From Sutterella sp. (GTDB taxonomy: Bacteria > Pseudomonadota > Gammaproteobacteria > Burkholderiales > Burkholderiaceae_F), in NCBI GenBank assembly GCA_019410445.1, contig DXSO01000017.1:1-20424 (forward strand): DNA of 20,424 nucleotides, in the 5' to 3' direction. Of this stretch, positions 7,503 through 14,675 are shown piece after piece. The first letter of the stretch is position 1; every line of letters starts with the position of its first letter. A program made the position numbers and the translations under genes. The notes under the pieces are model-generated. The model made no database searches. It was given only the letters and a program-made list of their open reading frames with translations, and was not told where the DNA came from.

Positions 7503-8303
7503 TTAGAGCAGGCTCGGGAACCACGAGTCGTCTTGCTGAGCCTTGGGCTTGACCTTATTGAGTTCAATGACGCGGCGCATGTCCTTTTCCAGGTCATACA
7601 TGCCGAGTTCGTGGTAGCAGTCGGCAATCAGCAGCAAAGCGTCGTCGCGAGCTGCGGTTGTTTGGAAGTCGGAAAGCACGACTTTAGCGCGGTTGATTGC
7701 GGCGATGTAGGCCTTGCGCTCGTAGTAAAAGCGAGCCGTGCCGAGTTGGTGCTGAGCTTGAGCATTGACAAGCTCATGCATGCGGCGGCGAGCTTCGGGC
7801 GCGTAACGGGAGTCGGGGAAGCGAGCGGCGAGTTCTTTGAAGATATCGAAGGCATCGCGGGCGGCCTGAGCGTCGCGATCAGCGAGATCCTGCGTGGTAA
7901 TCGCAGCCAACCAGCCATCGCGTTCATTGAGAGTGGCAAGCGCTTTCAAGTAAAGTGCATAGTCACTGTTGGGATGATTGGGGTAGGCTCGCAGGAAGCG
8001 ATCTAGCTGTTGAACAGCTCCGGCGGCATCGTCGTCTTTGAAGTTGACGTAGGCCAGATCAATTTGAGCTTGTTGAGCGTAGGAGCCGAACGGATAGCGT
8101 GCTTCGAGCTTGGTATAGTAGTCGCGCGCCACTTCCCAAGTGCCTTCGTTCATGGCTGCGCGGGCTTCTGAATAAAGCTGATTGGCTGTCCAGTCACGAG
8201 TCGGATCGATCTCAAGGGACTGGAGCCAGGAGCAGCCGCTCAATGCTGCGGCTGCACAAAGCAGGGAAATTTTTGTAAGACGCACTAAGTTACTGGAATT
8301 CAT
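7503..8303 (-). CDS. bamD: outer membrane assembly lipoprotein BamD
   Basis: Essential lipoprotein of the BAM complex that inserts beta-barrel proteins, including the porins of this window, into the outer membrane. From the ATG at 8303 it is 266 aa. A short N-terminal signal ends in the lipobox LSGC, with lipidated Cys at about residue 24. Five TPR-like repeats follow (for example YYTKLEARYPFGSYAQQAQIDLAY and FKELAARFPDSRYAPEARRRM). Size and repeat text fit BamD/ComL. The ATG overlaps the start codon of divergent rluD. A GTG at codon 7 (8285) would give an equally good lipoprotein signal and would remove that overlap. Neither start has a strong ribosome-binding site. Confidence 0.94.
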   Translation of the reverse strand: MNSSNLVRLTKISLLCAAAALSGCSWLQSLEIDPTRDWTANQLYSEARAAMNEGTWEVARDYYTKLEARYPFGSYAQQAQIDLAYVNFKDDDAAGAVQQLDRFLRAYPNHPNSDYALYLKALATLNERDGWLAAITTQDLADRDAQAARDAFDIFKELAARFPDSRYAPEARRRMHELVNAQAQHQLGTARFYYERKAYIAAINRAKVVLSDFQTTAARDDALLLIADCYHELGMYDLEKDMRRVIELNKVKPKAQQDDSWFPSLL

Positions 8304-9441
8304 GACCACTAAAAAGCAACCTGAAAATCAATTGGGCGATTATATCTGTGAAGAGCCCACTCAAGCGCTTGAATTTGAAGATGATGTTGATAATACAGCA
8401 GAGTCGGACGTCTACGAAATTCAAGGTTTTCCTACCGGGGAGCGTTTGGACAAGGTTTTGGCCTCGCTGATCGACTCGGTAAGCCGTGCGCGTTTGCAGA
8501 AATGGATTGAGGCCGGAGCAGTTCTTGTCAACGGTCAAAAAGCCGACGGTGTGCGGATGAAAGTCGCCGACGGAGATGAAGTTGTGGTGACGCCTCAGCC
8601 TGCTCCCGAAGACACGGCTTACGTTGCAGAGGACGGTATTGATTTTGATGTTGTCTACGAAGATGAAGACATCATTGTGATCAATAAGCCGGCTGGTCTG
8701 GTGGTTCATCCGGCTGCCGGGCACTGGAACGGGACGCTGCTCAACGGTTTGCTGTTTCGTTATCCGGAGCTCACGCGGGTCAGCCGTGCGGGTATTGTGC
8801 ATCGCTTGGACAAGGAGACGTCCGGGCTGATGGTGGTGGCCCGCAATGAGGCTGCCCGCACGGATTTGGTGCGTCAGCTGCAGGCTCGTTCCGTGGGGCG
8901 AGAATACTGGGCCATCGTAATGGGATTGGCTCCGGAGGCTGGTTATGTCGATCGTTCCATTGGGCGCGATCCGCGCTCGCCGATTAAATTTTGCTGCCGA
9001 GGCGGTCAGGGCAGTCGCCCGGCCAAGACAAGAGTTCGGTTGGTTGATTCGACCCGCGTGGCTGGCCGCATGGTCAGCTGGGTGGCCTGTCGGTTGGAAA
9101 CGGGACGCACGCATCAGATTCGAGTGCATCTGACAAGCGTTGGTCTGCCGCTGCTTGGCGATCCTCTGTATCGTACGAATGCCTCTGCGCTGCCTGCCGA
9201 AGCCGGTGTCGCGGCTCAGTTCAATCGCCAGGCTCTGCATGCAAGCCGGTTGATTCTCAAGCATCCGGCAAGCGGTCAGCAATGCGAATGGTTTGCCGCA
9301 CCGCCGCAGGATATGTGTGAGTTGATGGATTTTCTTGATTTCGGGCCGACGGATGAACCGGTAAGCGTGTTTGAAGAAGGTGCCCGAGTGCAAATGCCCG
9401 ATTTCGGTCCCGTGGTTTACGAGGGCGAAGCCGAGGATTGA
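8302..9441 (+). CDS. rluD: 23S rRNA pseudouridine synthase RluD
   Basis: Forms pseudouridines in helix 69 of 23S rRNA (E. coli positions 1911, 1915 and 1917), needed for normal ribosome assembly. From the ATG at 8302 (MTTKKQPEN) it is 379 aa. A low-complexity acidic N-terminus (about 1-38) is followed by an S4 RNA-binding domain (about 44-95; GERLDKVLASL, VLVNG) and the RsuA/RluA catalytic domain with the family motif HRLDKETSGLMVVA, catalytic D170. GRTHQIRVHL is also present. The C-terminus ends in an acidic extension. An upstream in-frame start at 8182 lies inside bamD and is rejected. The rluD-pgeF pair downstream of divergent bamD is conserved in Proteobacteria including E. coli. Its start codon overlaps that of bamD. 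Confidence 0.95.
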   Translation: MTTKKQPENQLGDYICEEPTQALEFEDDVDNTAESDVYEIQGFPTGERLDKVLASLIDSVSRARLQKWIEAGAVLVNGQKADGVRMKVADGDEVVVTPQPAPEDTAYVAEDGIDFDVVYEDEDIIVINKPAGLVVHPAAGHWNGTLLNGLLFRYPELTRVSRAGIVHRLDKETSGLMVVARNEAARTDLVRQLQARSVGREYWAIVMGLAPEAGYVDRSIGRDPRSPIKFCCRGGQGSRPAKTRVRLVDSTRVAGRMVSWVACRLETGRTHQIRVHLTSVGLPLLGDPLYRTNASALPAEAGVAAQFNRQALHASRLILKHPASGQQCEWFAAPPQDMCELMDFLDFGPTDEPVSVFEEGARVQMPDFGPVVYEGEAED

Positions 9442-9518
9442 ACTGAATTAGTGAAGCTCAATTACGTCCCGTGCCGGCGATATCTATCGTCAGTGAAGAG
9501 GGCACAGGAGAAGCGGAA

Positions 9519-10286
9519 ATGATGAATTGGAAAAACGAACTGGCGGTAATTCGACCCGATATGGGCGAGAAGGTCAAGGCCTTTTTTACCGAACGTGTGG
9601 GAGGCGTATCCTCCGGTCCCTGGGGTGGCCTCGACGGAATCATGGGGTTGAATGTCGGTACCCGAGTGGGCGACAACAGCGGCTGTGTGCGCATGAATCG
9701 CTCCATTGTGGCTGATCTGTGTCCGGCGCAGCCGCATTGGATGACACAGGTTCACGGCACTGATGTCGTGCAGGCCGAAGACGTTGCCGATGAGTCGGTA
9801 CAGGCCGATGCGCAGTTTACGATGAAGCCGGAGACGGTTTGCGTTGTGCAGGTGGCCGATTGTCTGCCGGTGCTTCTGGCCGACAAGAAGGCGCGGATTG
9901 TCGCAGCCGTGCATGCCGGCTGGAAGAGTCTTGCCGCAGGGGTGATCGAAGCAACGGTACAGGCCATGAAAGAAAAACTGCCTGACTGTGAACTCAAGGC
10001 TTGGCTTGGTCCCCGCATCGGATTTGATGACTTTGAGGTCGGAGACGAAGTCGTGAATGTCTTCCGAACGAACTACCCTGAAGTGACCGGTGCCGTTAAG
10101 GCCAAAGGCGACAAACAGTGCGTGGATCTTGCAGCCTACGCAAAAGCCGCTTTGGCCAAAAGCGGCGTAACCGATTGTGAGGACTGTGGTTTGTCGACTT
10201 ATGCCGACGCCGGACGTTTCTACAGCTATCGACGCGATGGCGAACAGACAGGACGTCACGCTGCCGTGATATGGATTGAAAAGTAA
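9519..10286 (+). CDS. pgeF: PgeF/YfiH family peptidoglycan editing factor (purine nucleoside phosphorylase fold)
   Basis: Cytoplasmic enzyme of the YfiH/LACC1 family, 255 aa. Members act as purine nucleoside phosphorylases and, in E. coli, prevent misincorporation of L-serine into peptidoglycan. The expected zinc/catalytic trio is visible: H79 (QVHGTD), C115 (VADCLPVLL) and H132 (AVHAGWKSL). The C-terminal STYADAGRFYSYRRDG and GRHAAVIWI also fit. I chose the ATG at 9519 because AGGAG lies eight bases upstream; a GTG at 9471 would add 16 residues without support. It follows rluD by 77 bp and is followed by rimO after 13 bp, so all three are probably co-transcribed. Confidence 0.93.
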   Translation: MMNWKNELAVIRPDMGEKVKAFFTERVGGVSSGPWGGLDGIMGLNVGTRVGDNSGCVRMNRSIVADLCPAQPHWMTQVHGTDVVQAEDVADESVQADAQFTMKPETVCVVQVADCLPVLLADKKARIVAAVHAGWKSLAAGVIEATVQAMKEKLPDCELKAWLGPRIGFDDFEVGDEVVNVFRTNYPEVTGAVKAKGDKQCVDLAAYAKAALAKSGVTDCEDCGLSTYADAGRFYSYRRDGEQTGRHAAVIWIEK

Positions 10287-10299
10287 AGGGGATCACGTT

Positions 10300-11658
10300 A
10301 TGGCAGGAATGCACAAAGGCCGCATCGGTCGAGTTGGTTTCGTGAGTTTGGGCTGCCCCAAGGCTTTGGTTGATACGGAACGCATCGTGACCGAGCTTAG
10401 GGCGGAAGGTTACATCATCGCGGCCGATTACAAAGAGGCCGATCTTGTGATCGTCAATACCTGCGCTTTCATTGACGCTGCGGTAGCGGAAAGTCTGGAA
10501 GCGATCACCGAAGCGTTGCGAGAGAATGGGCGAGTGATCGTCACGGGTTGTCTGGGCGGAAAGAAAAAGGCCGATGGTGAGAGTTGGCTGCAGGAACGAG
10601 TGCCCAAGGTGTTGGGCATTACCGGACCGGACAGTCTCGAAGAAACGCTTGCATTGGTGCACGCTCATCTGCCCAGACCGCACGAACCGTTTGACGATTT
10701 GATTCCGGCAGCGGGATTGAAGTTAACGCCTGCTCACTACGCTTATCTGAAGATCAGCGAAGGCTGCTCTCACCACTGCACTTTTTGCATTATTCCCGAT
10801 CTGCGCGGCGATCTGGTCAGCCGTCCGATCGGAGACGTACTGCGTGAGGCGGAAAATCTCGTCAAGGGCGGAGTCAAGGAACTTCTGGTGATTAGTCAGG
10901 ATACGGCAGCCTACGGACTTGATGTGAAGTACAGAACGGGTTTTGTAGGCGGCCGTCCCGTGAAGACTCGATTGCTTGAGCTTGCTCGAGAACTTGGACA
11001 GCTCGATGCATGGGTGCGACTGCACTATGTCTACCCGTATCCGTCCACTGATGCCGTGGTTGAACTGATGGCCGAAGGATTGATTTTGCCTTACCTTGAC
11101 GTTCCGTTTCAGCATGCACACCCGCGCGTACTTAAGGCTATGAAGAGACCGGCAAGCGCGGAAAAGAATCTTGAACGTATCGCGGCTTGGCGTGCCGTGT
11201 GTCCGGATATCACGATTCGCTCGACATTTATCACCGGATTCCCCGGCGAGACCGAGGAAGAGTTTGAGTATCTGCTTGATTTCCTGCGCGAAGCCCGACT
11301 GGATCGCGTCGGCTGCTTTGCATACAGTCCTGTTGAGGGGGCTCAGGCCAATGCTTTGCCCGGTCAGTTGCCCGATGAGGTGCGTGAAGAGCGCAGAGAG
11401 CGCTTTATGCAGGTTCAGGCGGAAATTTCTGCGGAAATTCTCAAAGAAAAGATCGGCACGATCAAGCGAGTCATCGTTGATGAGCCCGAGGATGAGGACG
11501 GCGTTGCCGTTGGTCGAACAACGGCTGATGCTCCTGACATTGACGGTGTGGTCTACGTCACAACCGATGAACACCTTGAGCCCGGGGATTTTGTGGACGT
11601 ACGCATCACCGACAGCCGTGAGTATGACTTGATAGGACGTCACGTGAAACAAGGTTAA
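10300..11658 (+). CDS. rimO: ribosomal protein S12 methylthiotransferase RimO
   Basis: Radical-SAM enzyme with two 4Fe-4S clusters that methylthiolates a conserved aspartate of ribosomal protein S12. From the ATG at 10300, which follows AAAGGGG, the protein is 452 aa. The N-terminal MTTase domain carries three cysteines C19 (SLGCPKA), C55 (NTCAF) and C84 (TGCLG). The radical-SAM motif is C156-x3-C160-x2-C163 (CSHHCTFC). SQDTAAYG, YPYP, PYLDVPFQHAHPRVLKAMKRP and TFITGFPGETEEEF are RimO hallmarks separating it from MiaB. A C-terminal TRAM RNA-binding domain ends the protein. It lies 13 bp behind pgeF and is followed by two terminator hairpins. Confidence 0.96.
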   Translation: MAGMHKGRIGRVGFVSLGCPKALVDTERIVTELRAEGYIIAADYKEADLVIVNTCAFIDAAVAESLEAITEALRENGRVIVTGCLGGKKKADGESWLQERVPKVLGITGPDSLEETLALVHAHLPRPHEPFDDLIPAAGLKLTPAHYAYLKISEGCSHHCTFCIIPDLRGDLVSRPIGDVLREAENLVKGGVKELLVISQDTAAYGLDVKYRTGFVGGRPVKTRLLELARELGQLDAWVRLHYVYPYPSTDAVVELMAEGLILPYLDVPFQHAHPRVLKAMKRPASAEKNLERIAAWRAVCPDITIRSTFITGFPGETEEEFEYLLDFLREARLDRVGCFAYSPVEGAQANALPGQLPDEVREERRERFMQVQAEISAEILKEKIGTIKRVIVDEPEDEDGVAVGRTTADAPDIDGVVYVTTDEHLEPGDFVDVRITDSREYDLIGRHVKQG

Positions 11659-11674
11659 AAAGTCTAGGTCAAGT

Positions 11675-11707
11675 GCCAATTGCAGAGGTGAAAATTGGCC
11701 TGTTTTT
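11675..11707 (+). terminator. intrinsic terminator downstream of rimO
   Basis: Stem GCCAATT (11675-11681) and AATTGGC (11693-11699) with an 11-base loop, followed by CTGTTTTT. It lies 16 bp after the rimO stop and fits an intrinsic terminator for the rluD-pgeF-rimO unit, though the stem is AT-rich. Confidence 0.7.
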
Positions 11708-11727
11708 CCGAGGAAGACAGAAGAGTA

Positions 11728-11744
11728 CCTAGTAATTACCCTAA
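11728..11744 (+). promoter_or_regulatory. CCTAG-N5-ACCC motif, site C (upstream of the octahaem nitrite reductase)
   Basis: CCTAGTAATTACCCTAA lies between two terminator hairpins and 270 bp upstream of the nitrite reductase start. The same framework, CCTAG, five bases, then ACCC, occurs in the same gene-relative orientation upstream of both porins. It contains the palindrome GTAATTAC. Function as a regulator-binding site is inferred only from this recurrence and position. Confidence 0.4.
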
Positions 11745-11753
11745 CACCGGAGG

Positions 11754-11790
11754 CCGTGCGATGAAATTGGATTCGCACGGTCTTTTTTTA
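11754..11790 (+). terminator. second, stronger terminator-like hairpin between rimO and the nitrite reductase
   Basis: Perfect eight-base stem CCGTGCGA (11754-11761) and TCGCACGG (11773-11780), 11-base loop, then TC and seven T. It is a stronger intrinsic terminator than the one 50 bp upstream. It could be a backup, the end of a short transcript starting between the hairpins, or an attenuator in the nitrite reductase leader. Confidence 0.75.
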
Positions 11791-12014
11791 TTAAATCGGA
11801 CTTAAGCCAGATTTCATGCGGGTTTTTAAGGCAAACGTAAGAAAGGATGGGAAAACCCAAGTGCCTTGGTCAGTTATTGAAGACCAACAAACGCTCGCGG
11901 AAGGGGAACAGGGGCTGTGAGAGAATGCCCGAAGCGATTTTCGGAAGGCTGGTGGCTATTTCGGCGTGCCGGCTCATTTAACAACAAGCGAAAGGTCGCT
12001 AAAGGAGAGACGAG
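11791..12014 (+). promoter_or_regulatory. upstream region of the octahaem nitrite reductase
   Basis: About 225 bp without a gene. Visible structure: a possible promoter overlapping the terminator (TTGGAT at 11767-11772, then TATTAA at 11789-11794, spacing 16); an inverted repeat GGGTTTT/AAAACCC (11820-11826 and 11852-11858); and TTGGTC/GACCAA (11866-11871 and 11882-11887). AGGAG precedes the gene start at good spacing. No convincing FNR box (TTGAT-N4-ATCAA) was seen by eye. Confidence 0.35.
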
Positions 12015-13643
12015 ATGAAAAAGCATAATTTCGTTCAGGCCTGTGTCGCAATGGCGGTGGCAGTTGTTTTTGCTCCTGCTGTCAACGCCGCCCCGGAAAA
12101 GGTTGACACGAAGATGTGTGTGGCCTGTCACAGCAATATCGGCGGTTTTCACAAATCCGGCGCACACAAGGATGTGTCGTGCACGAGCTGCCACTCCGGT
12201 CTGACAAAACACTTGAGTGCCCCGGGCAAGACGACGCGTCCTGTCACGAGCATGGATCCCAAGACCTGCGGCTCCTGCCATCCCGCACAATTCAACTCGA
12301 TGTACAAGGTCAATGAAGAACGCATTCCGCGTTTTTCGAAGAAAAACAGCGGCAGCGTTGCTCCCAACCCGTTCTTTGACCGCGCTCTCGGCGCGCATGG
12401 CTTTACCAAAGAACACGATCTTCCCCGCAGCCATGCCTTTGCCGCGCTTGATCAGTATCTTTGTGATCGTGCCTTCGGCGGACGCTTTGAACCCAAGGAT
12501 GGCTGGATGTATTTGAGTCAGGGCGACGGTGCCTTCCGCGTTTGGGATGTTATCAACGACAAGTATCCGGAAGATAACGCGCAGAAGCCGCGTCGTGCCG
12601 GTACGGCCGCTGCCGGAAACCCGGTTTGCTGGACTTGCAAATCGACCGATCTGATGCTTGACTGGGCATATCTCGGTGAAAAGCATCCGGAGGCCAAGTT
12701 CTCTCGTCAGTCCAATGTTGTGGATGTGATGCGCAACGTCAACCACGCGCTGAACTGCAACTTCTGCCATGATCCGCACAGCACCCAGCCGCGTATCGTG
12801 CGAGATGGTCTGATTCAGGCTCTGACCCGTACGGATATTCCGAGCCTTTACAGCGAAGATCCGAAGGCGACCAAGATCAATGTAATTGATATGGGCGTTC
12901 GCGGCTTTACGCGCAAGATCGCTACGATGGAAAAGGCCGACAGCAAGCTGATGTGCGCGCAGTGCCATGTTGAATACAACTGCAACCCTGGCTTTGATCC
13001 CAAGACCGGAAAGGCCATCGGCATGAGCGATGCTCGCACGAACCTCTTCCCGTTGGTGGACGTGACCAAGATCGATGAGTTCTATGCCAAGGTTGGATTC
13101 AAGGACTTCAAGCACAACGTGACCGGTGCGGCTCTTACCAAGATGCAGCACCCGGACGCCGAAACATATTGGAACTCCACGCACGATAAGGCCGGTGTGC
13201 AGTGCGCAGATTGCCACATGCCCAAGCTCAAGGACAAGAAGACCGGCAAGATGTACACGAGTCACTGGACGACGTCTCCTCGTCACTACATGAAGGAAAC
13301 CTGCATGCAGTGCCACAAGGACAAGACCGAAAAGCAGCTCAATCGCGTGATCGACGGTATGAAGGGCTACTATGACGGCAAGCTTCGTGAAGCTGAAAGC
13401 CGCATGACCGATATGTTCAACGCTTTTGATTTGGCAATTGCCATGGGCGTGAGCGATGAAGTTCTCAACCAGGCTCGTGAGCTTCACTCAGTGGCTCATA
13501 CCAATTGGGAATGGTGGACGGCTGTAAACGGTGCCTGGTTCCATAACCCGCAGGCCGCACAGCTCTCGCTTGCCAAGAGTGCTGACGCTGCTCAGAAGGC
13601 CACCAAGATTCTTCGCGACGCAATTGCCGCCAAGAATAAGTAA
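12015..13643 (+). CDS. octahaem cytochrome c nitrite reductase (ONR, ammonia-forming)
   Basis: Secreted periplasmic multihaem enzyme, 542 aa, predicted to reduce nitrite to ammonium with six electrons. An N-terminal Sec signal ends near residue 26 (VNAA). Eight haem motifs are visible: CVACH 35-39, CTSCH 56-60, CGSCH 85-89, CWTCK 205-209, CNFCH 248-252, CAQCH 314-318, CADCH 397-401 and CMQCH 430-434. CxxCK marks the catalytic haem of NrfA-type enzymes. Ordinary NrfA has only five haems starting with CxxCK, so the three extra N-terminal ones, the CxxCK in fourth place and the length match the octahaem reductase of Thioalkalivibrio (TvONR). After haem 6, VEYNC gives Y321-x-C323, the same Tyr-x-Cys spacing as the cross-linked Y303-C305 of TvONR. 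H379 (KMQHPD) is the likely catalytic histidine. No NrfH/NrfB donor is in the window. A CcmI-like gene follows. Automated pipelines may label it NrfA. Confidence 0.9.
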   Translation: MKKHNFVQACVAMAVAVVFAPAVNAAPEKVDTKMCVACHSNIGGFHKSGAHKDVSCTSCHSGLTKHLSAPGKTTRPVTSMDPKTCGSCHPAQFNSMYKVNEERIPRFSKKNSGSVAPNPFFDRALGAHGFTKEHDLPRSHAFAALDQYLCDRAFGGRFEPKDGWMYLSQGDGAFRVWDVINDKYPEDNAQKPRRAGTAAAGNPVCWTCKSTDLMLDWAYLGEKHPEAKFSRQSNVVDVMRNVNHALNCNFCHDPHSTQPRIVRDGLIQALTRTDIPSLYSEDPKATKINVIDMGVRGFTRKIATMEKADSKLMCAQCHVEYNCNPGFDPKTGKAIGMSDARTNLFPLVDVTKIDEFYAKVGFKDFKHNVTGAALTKMQHPDAETYWNSTHDKAGVQCADCHMPKLKDKKTGKMYTSHWTTSPRHYMKETCMQCHKDKTEKQLNRVIDGMKGYYDGKLREAESRMTDMFNAFDLAIAMGVSDEVLNQARELHSVAHTNWEWWTAVNGAWFHNPQAAQLSLAKSADAAQKATKILRDAIAAKNK

Positions 13644-13677
13644 GAAGCACATTGCTTCAGTGTCCTGAAGGAAAGAA

Positions 13678-13710
13678 GGGTGCCCCGTTGTTAAGGCGGA
13701 GCACCCTTTT
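13678..13710 (+). terminator. intrinsic terminator downstream of the nitrite reductase
   Basis: Stem GGGTGC/GCACCC extended inward by CCG/CGG, followed by four T. It lies 34 bp after the reductase stop and just before the CcmI-like gene, so the latter is either read through or has its own promoter. Confidence 0.8.
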
Positions 13711-13730
13711 GCATACGTACAATCCCGACT

Positions 13731-14633
13731 ATGACATACGAAACCACTTTCTGGATTGCGGCTGTTTTACTTAGTGCCGTGGCTGTATTTGCAGTTCTTT
13801 GGGCGCTTTTGCGTGACAAGGACAATGACGATTCTGCTTTGGGGCAAGAACTAGCCCGCGAAGCGTTTGCCGAGCAACTGCGTGTCTTGCAGGAAGAGCG
13901 ATCCGCAGGTTTGATAAATGATGCGATCTATGAAGCAAGTGTCACGGATGTGCAGCGCCGCGCCTTGGAAGAGATTTCCGACGATAAACGCCAAGGCAGA
14001 AGAAGTGTTCCTTTTGGAAAGTCGTTTGCTTTGGTTTTGTCCCTGGTCATGGTTCTGGGAACGTTTGGCTTATACAAGGCGTTGGGATCGCCGTCGCTTA
14101 TTAATTTTGTTTCCGAGCCTCCAAAGCCCGGAATCATGCAATCTGATGGATCGCTTGGCAGTACCGAGGGGCTCTATAGCGAGGAGTCGTTGGCCGCCTA
14201 TCTCAAGGATAATGCGCAAGACGAACGAGCATGGGTCTTGTATGCGCGTCTGAAAGTGCGAGAGCAGCGCTGGCAGGAGGCTGCGGCGGCCTACAAAAAG
14301 GCTGTCGATATTGGAGAGTTGGTCTCAAAAGATCCTGACGTATTGGTCGAATACGCCGCGGCTCTGATTAGTCAGGAAACGCGGCAGACCTATATCGAGA
14401 GTCTGCATATTTTGGATCAAGCTTTGGCGATTAACACTAAGCATCTGCCAGCGCACGAGCTCTATGCCATCAGCAGTCTTGAGCTGGCACATTGGTCAGA
14501 TGCTCGTATGCATTTGGAGTTTTTGCTTTCCATGTTGTCGATGGATGATCCTGTGTATGAACGTCTGGCACAGACAGCAGCCTACGCCGCGCAACAGGAA
14601 CGGCTGCAGCAGGGATCTGGTAAAGGGAAATAA
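13731..14633 (+). CDS. ccmI: c-type cytochrome biogenesis protein CcmI/CycH (NrfG-like TPR protein)
   Basis: Membrane-anchored apocytochrome c chaperone of the System I maturation machinery, 300 aa. TM1 is at about 7-27; a cytoplasmic loop of charged, coiled-coil-like text follows (ALGQELAREAFAEQLRVLQEERSAGLI); TM2 is at about 98-115. A periplasmic C-terminal part (about 160-285) has TPR-like helices (AWVLYARLKVREQRWQEAAAAYKKAV). The layout matches CcmI; the C-terminal part also resembles E. coli NrfG, which with NrfE and NrfF attaches haem to the CxxCK site of NrfA. Lying directly behind an octahaem enzyme with a CxxCK haem, it may serve that enzyme. No other ccm/nrf gene is in the window. 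The start lacks a ribosome-binding site. Confidence 0.85.
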   Translation: MTYETTFWIAAVLLSAVAVFAVLWALLRDKDNDDSALGQELAREAFAEQLRVLQEERSAGLINDAIYEASVTDVQRRALEEISDDKRQGRRSVPFGKSFALVLSLVMVLGTFGLYKALGSPSLINFVSEPPKPGIMQSDGSLGSTEGLYSEESLAAYLKDNAQDERAWVLYARLKVREQRWQEAAAAYKKAVDIGELVSKDPDVLVEYAAALISQETRQTYIESLHILDQALAINTKHLPAHELYAISSLELAHWSDARMHLEFLLSMLSMDDPVYERLAQTAAYAAQQERLQQGSGKGK

Positions 14634-14636
14634 TCT

Positions 14637-14671
14637 AAAAAAAGAAACGCCCAACCGGGCGTTTCTTTTTT
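14637..14671. terminator. bidirectional terminator between ccmI and the EamA permease
   Basis: Perfect 12-base inverted repeat AAAGAAACGCCC/GGGCGTTTCTTT with a four-base loop, flanked by A on the left and T on the right. It would end transcripts from both converging genes. Confidence 0.92.
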
Positions 14672-14675
14672 TGCG

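Noticed and set aside
8290..9393. 367-codon frame antisense to rluD
   Set aside because: Composition-driven shadow; rluD on the other strand has all catalytic motifs.
11791..12014. FNR-type box upstream of the nitrite reductase
   Set aside because: I looked for TTGAT-N4-ATCAA and found only poor half-sites such as around 11866-11887.
11874..13487. 537-codon open frame antisense to the octahaem reductase
   Set aside because: It mirrors the codon bias of the reductase, has no recognisable domain and no ribosome-binding site; the plus-strand protein has eight haem motifs and a signal peptide.
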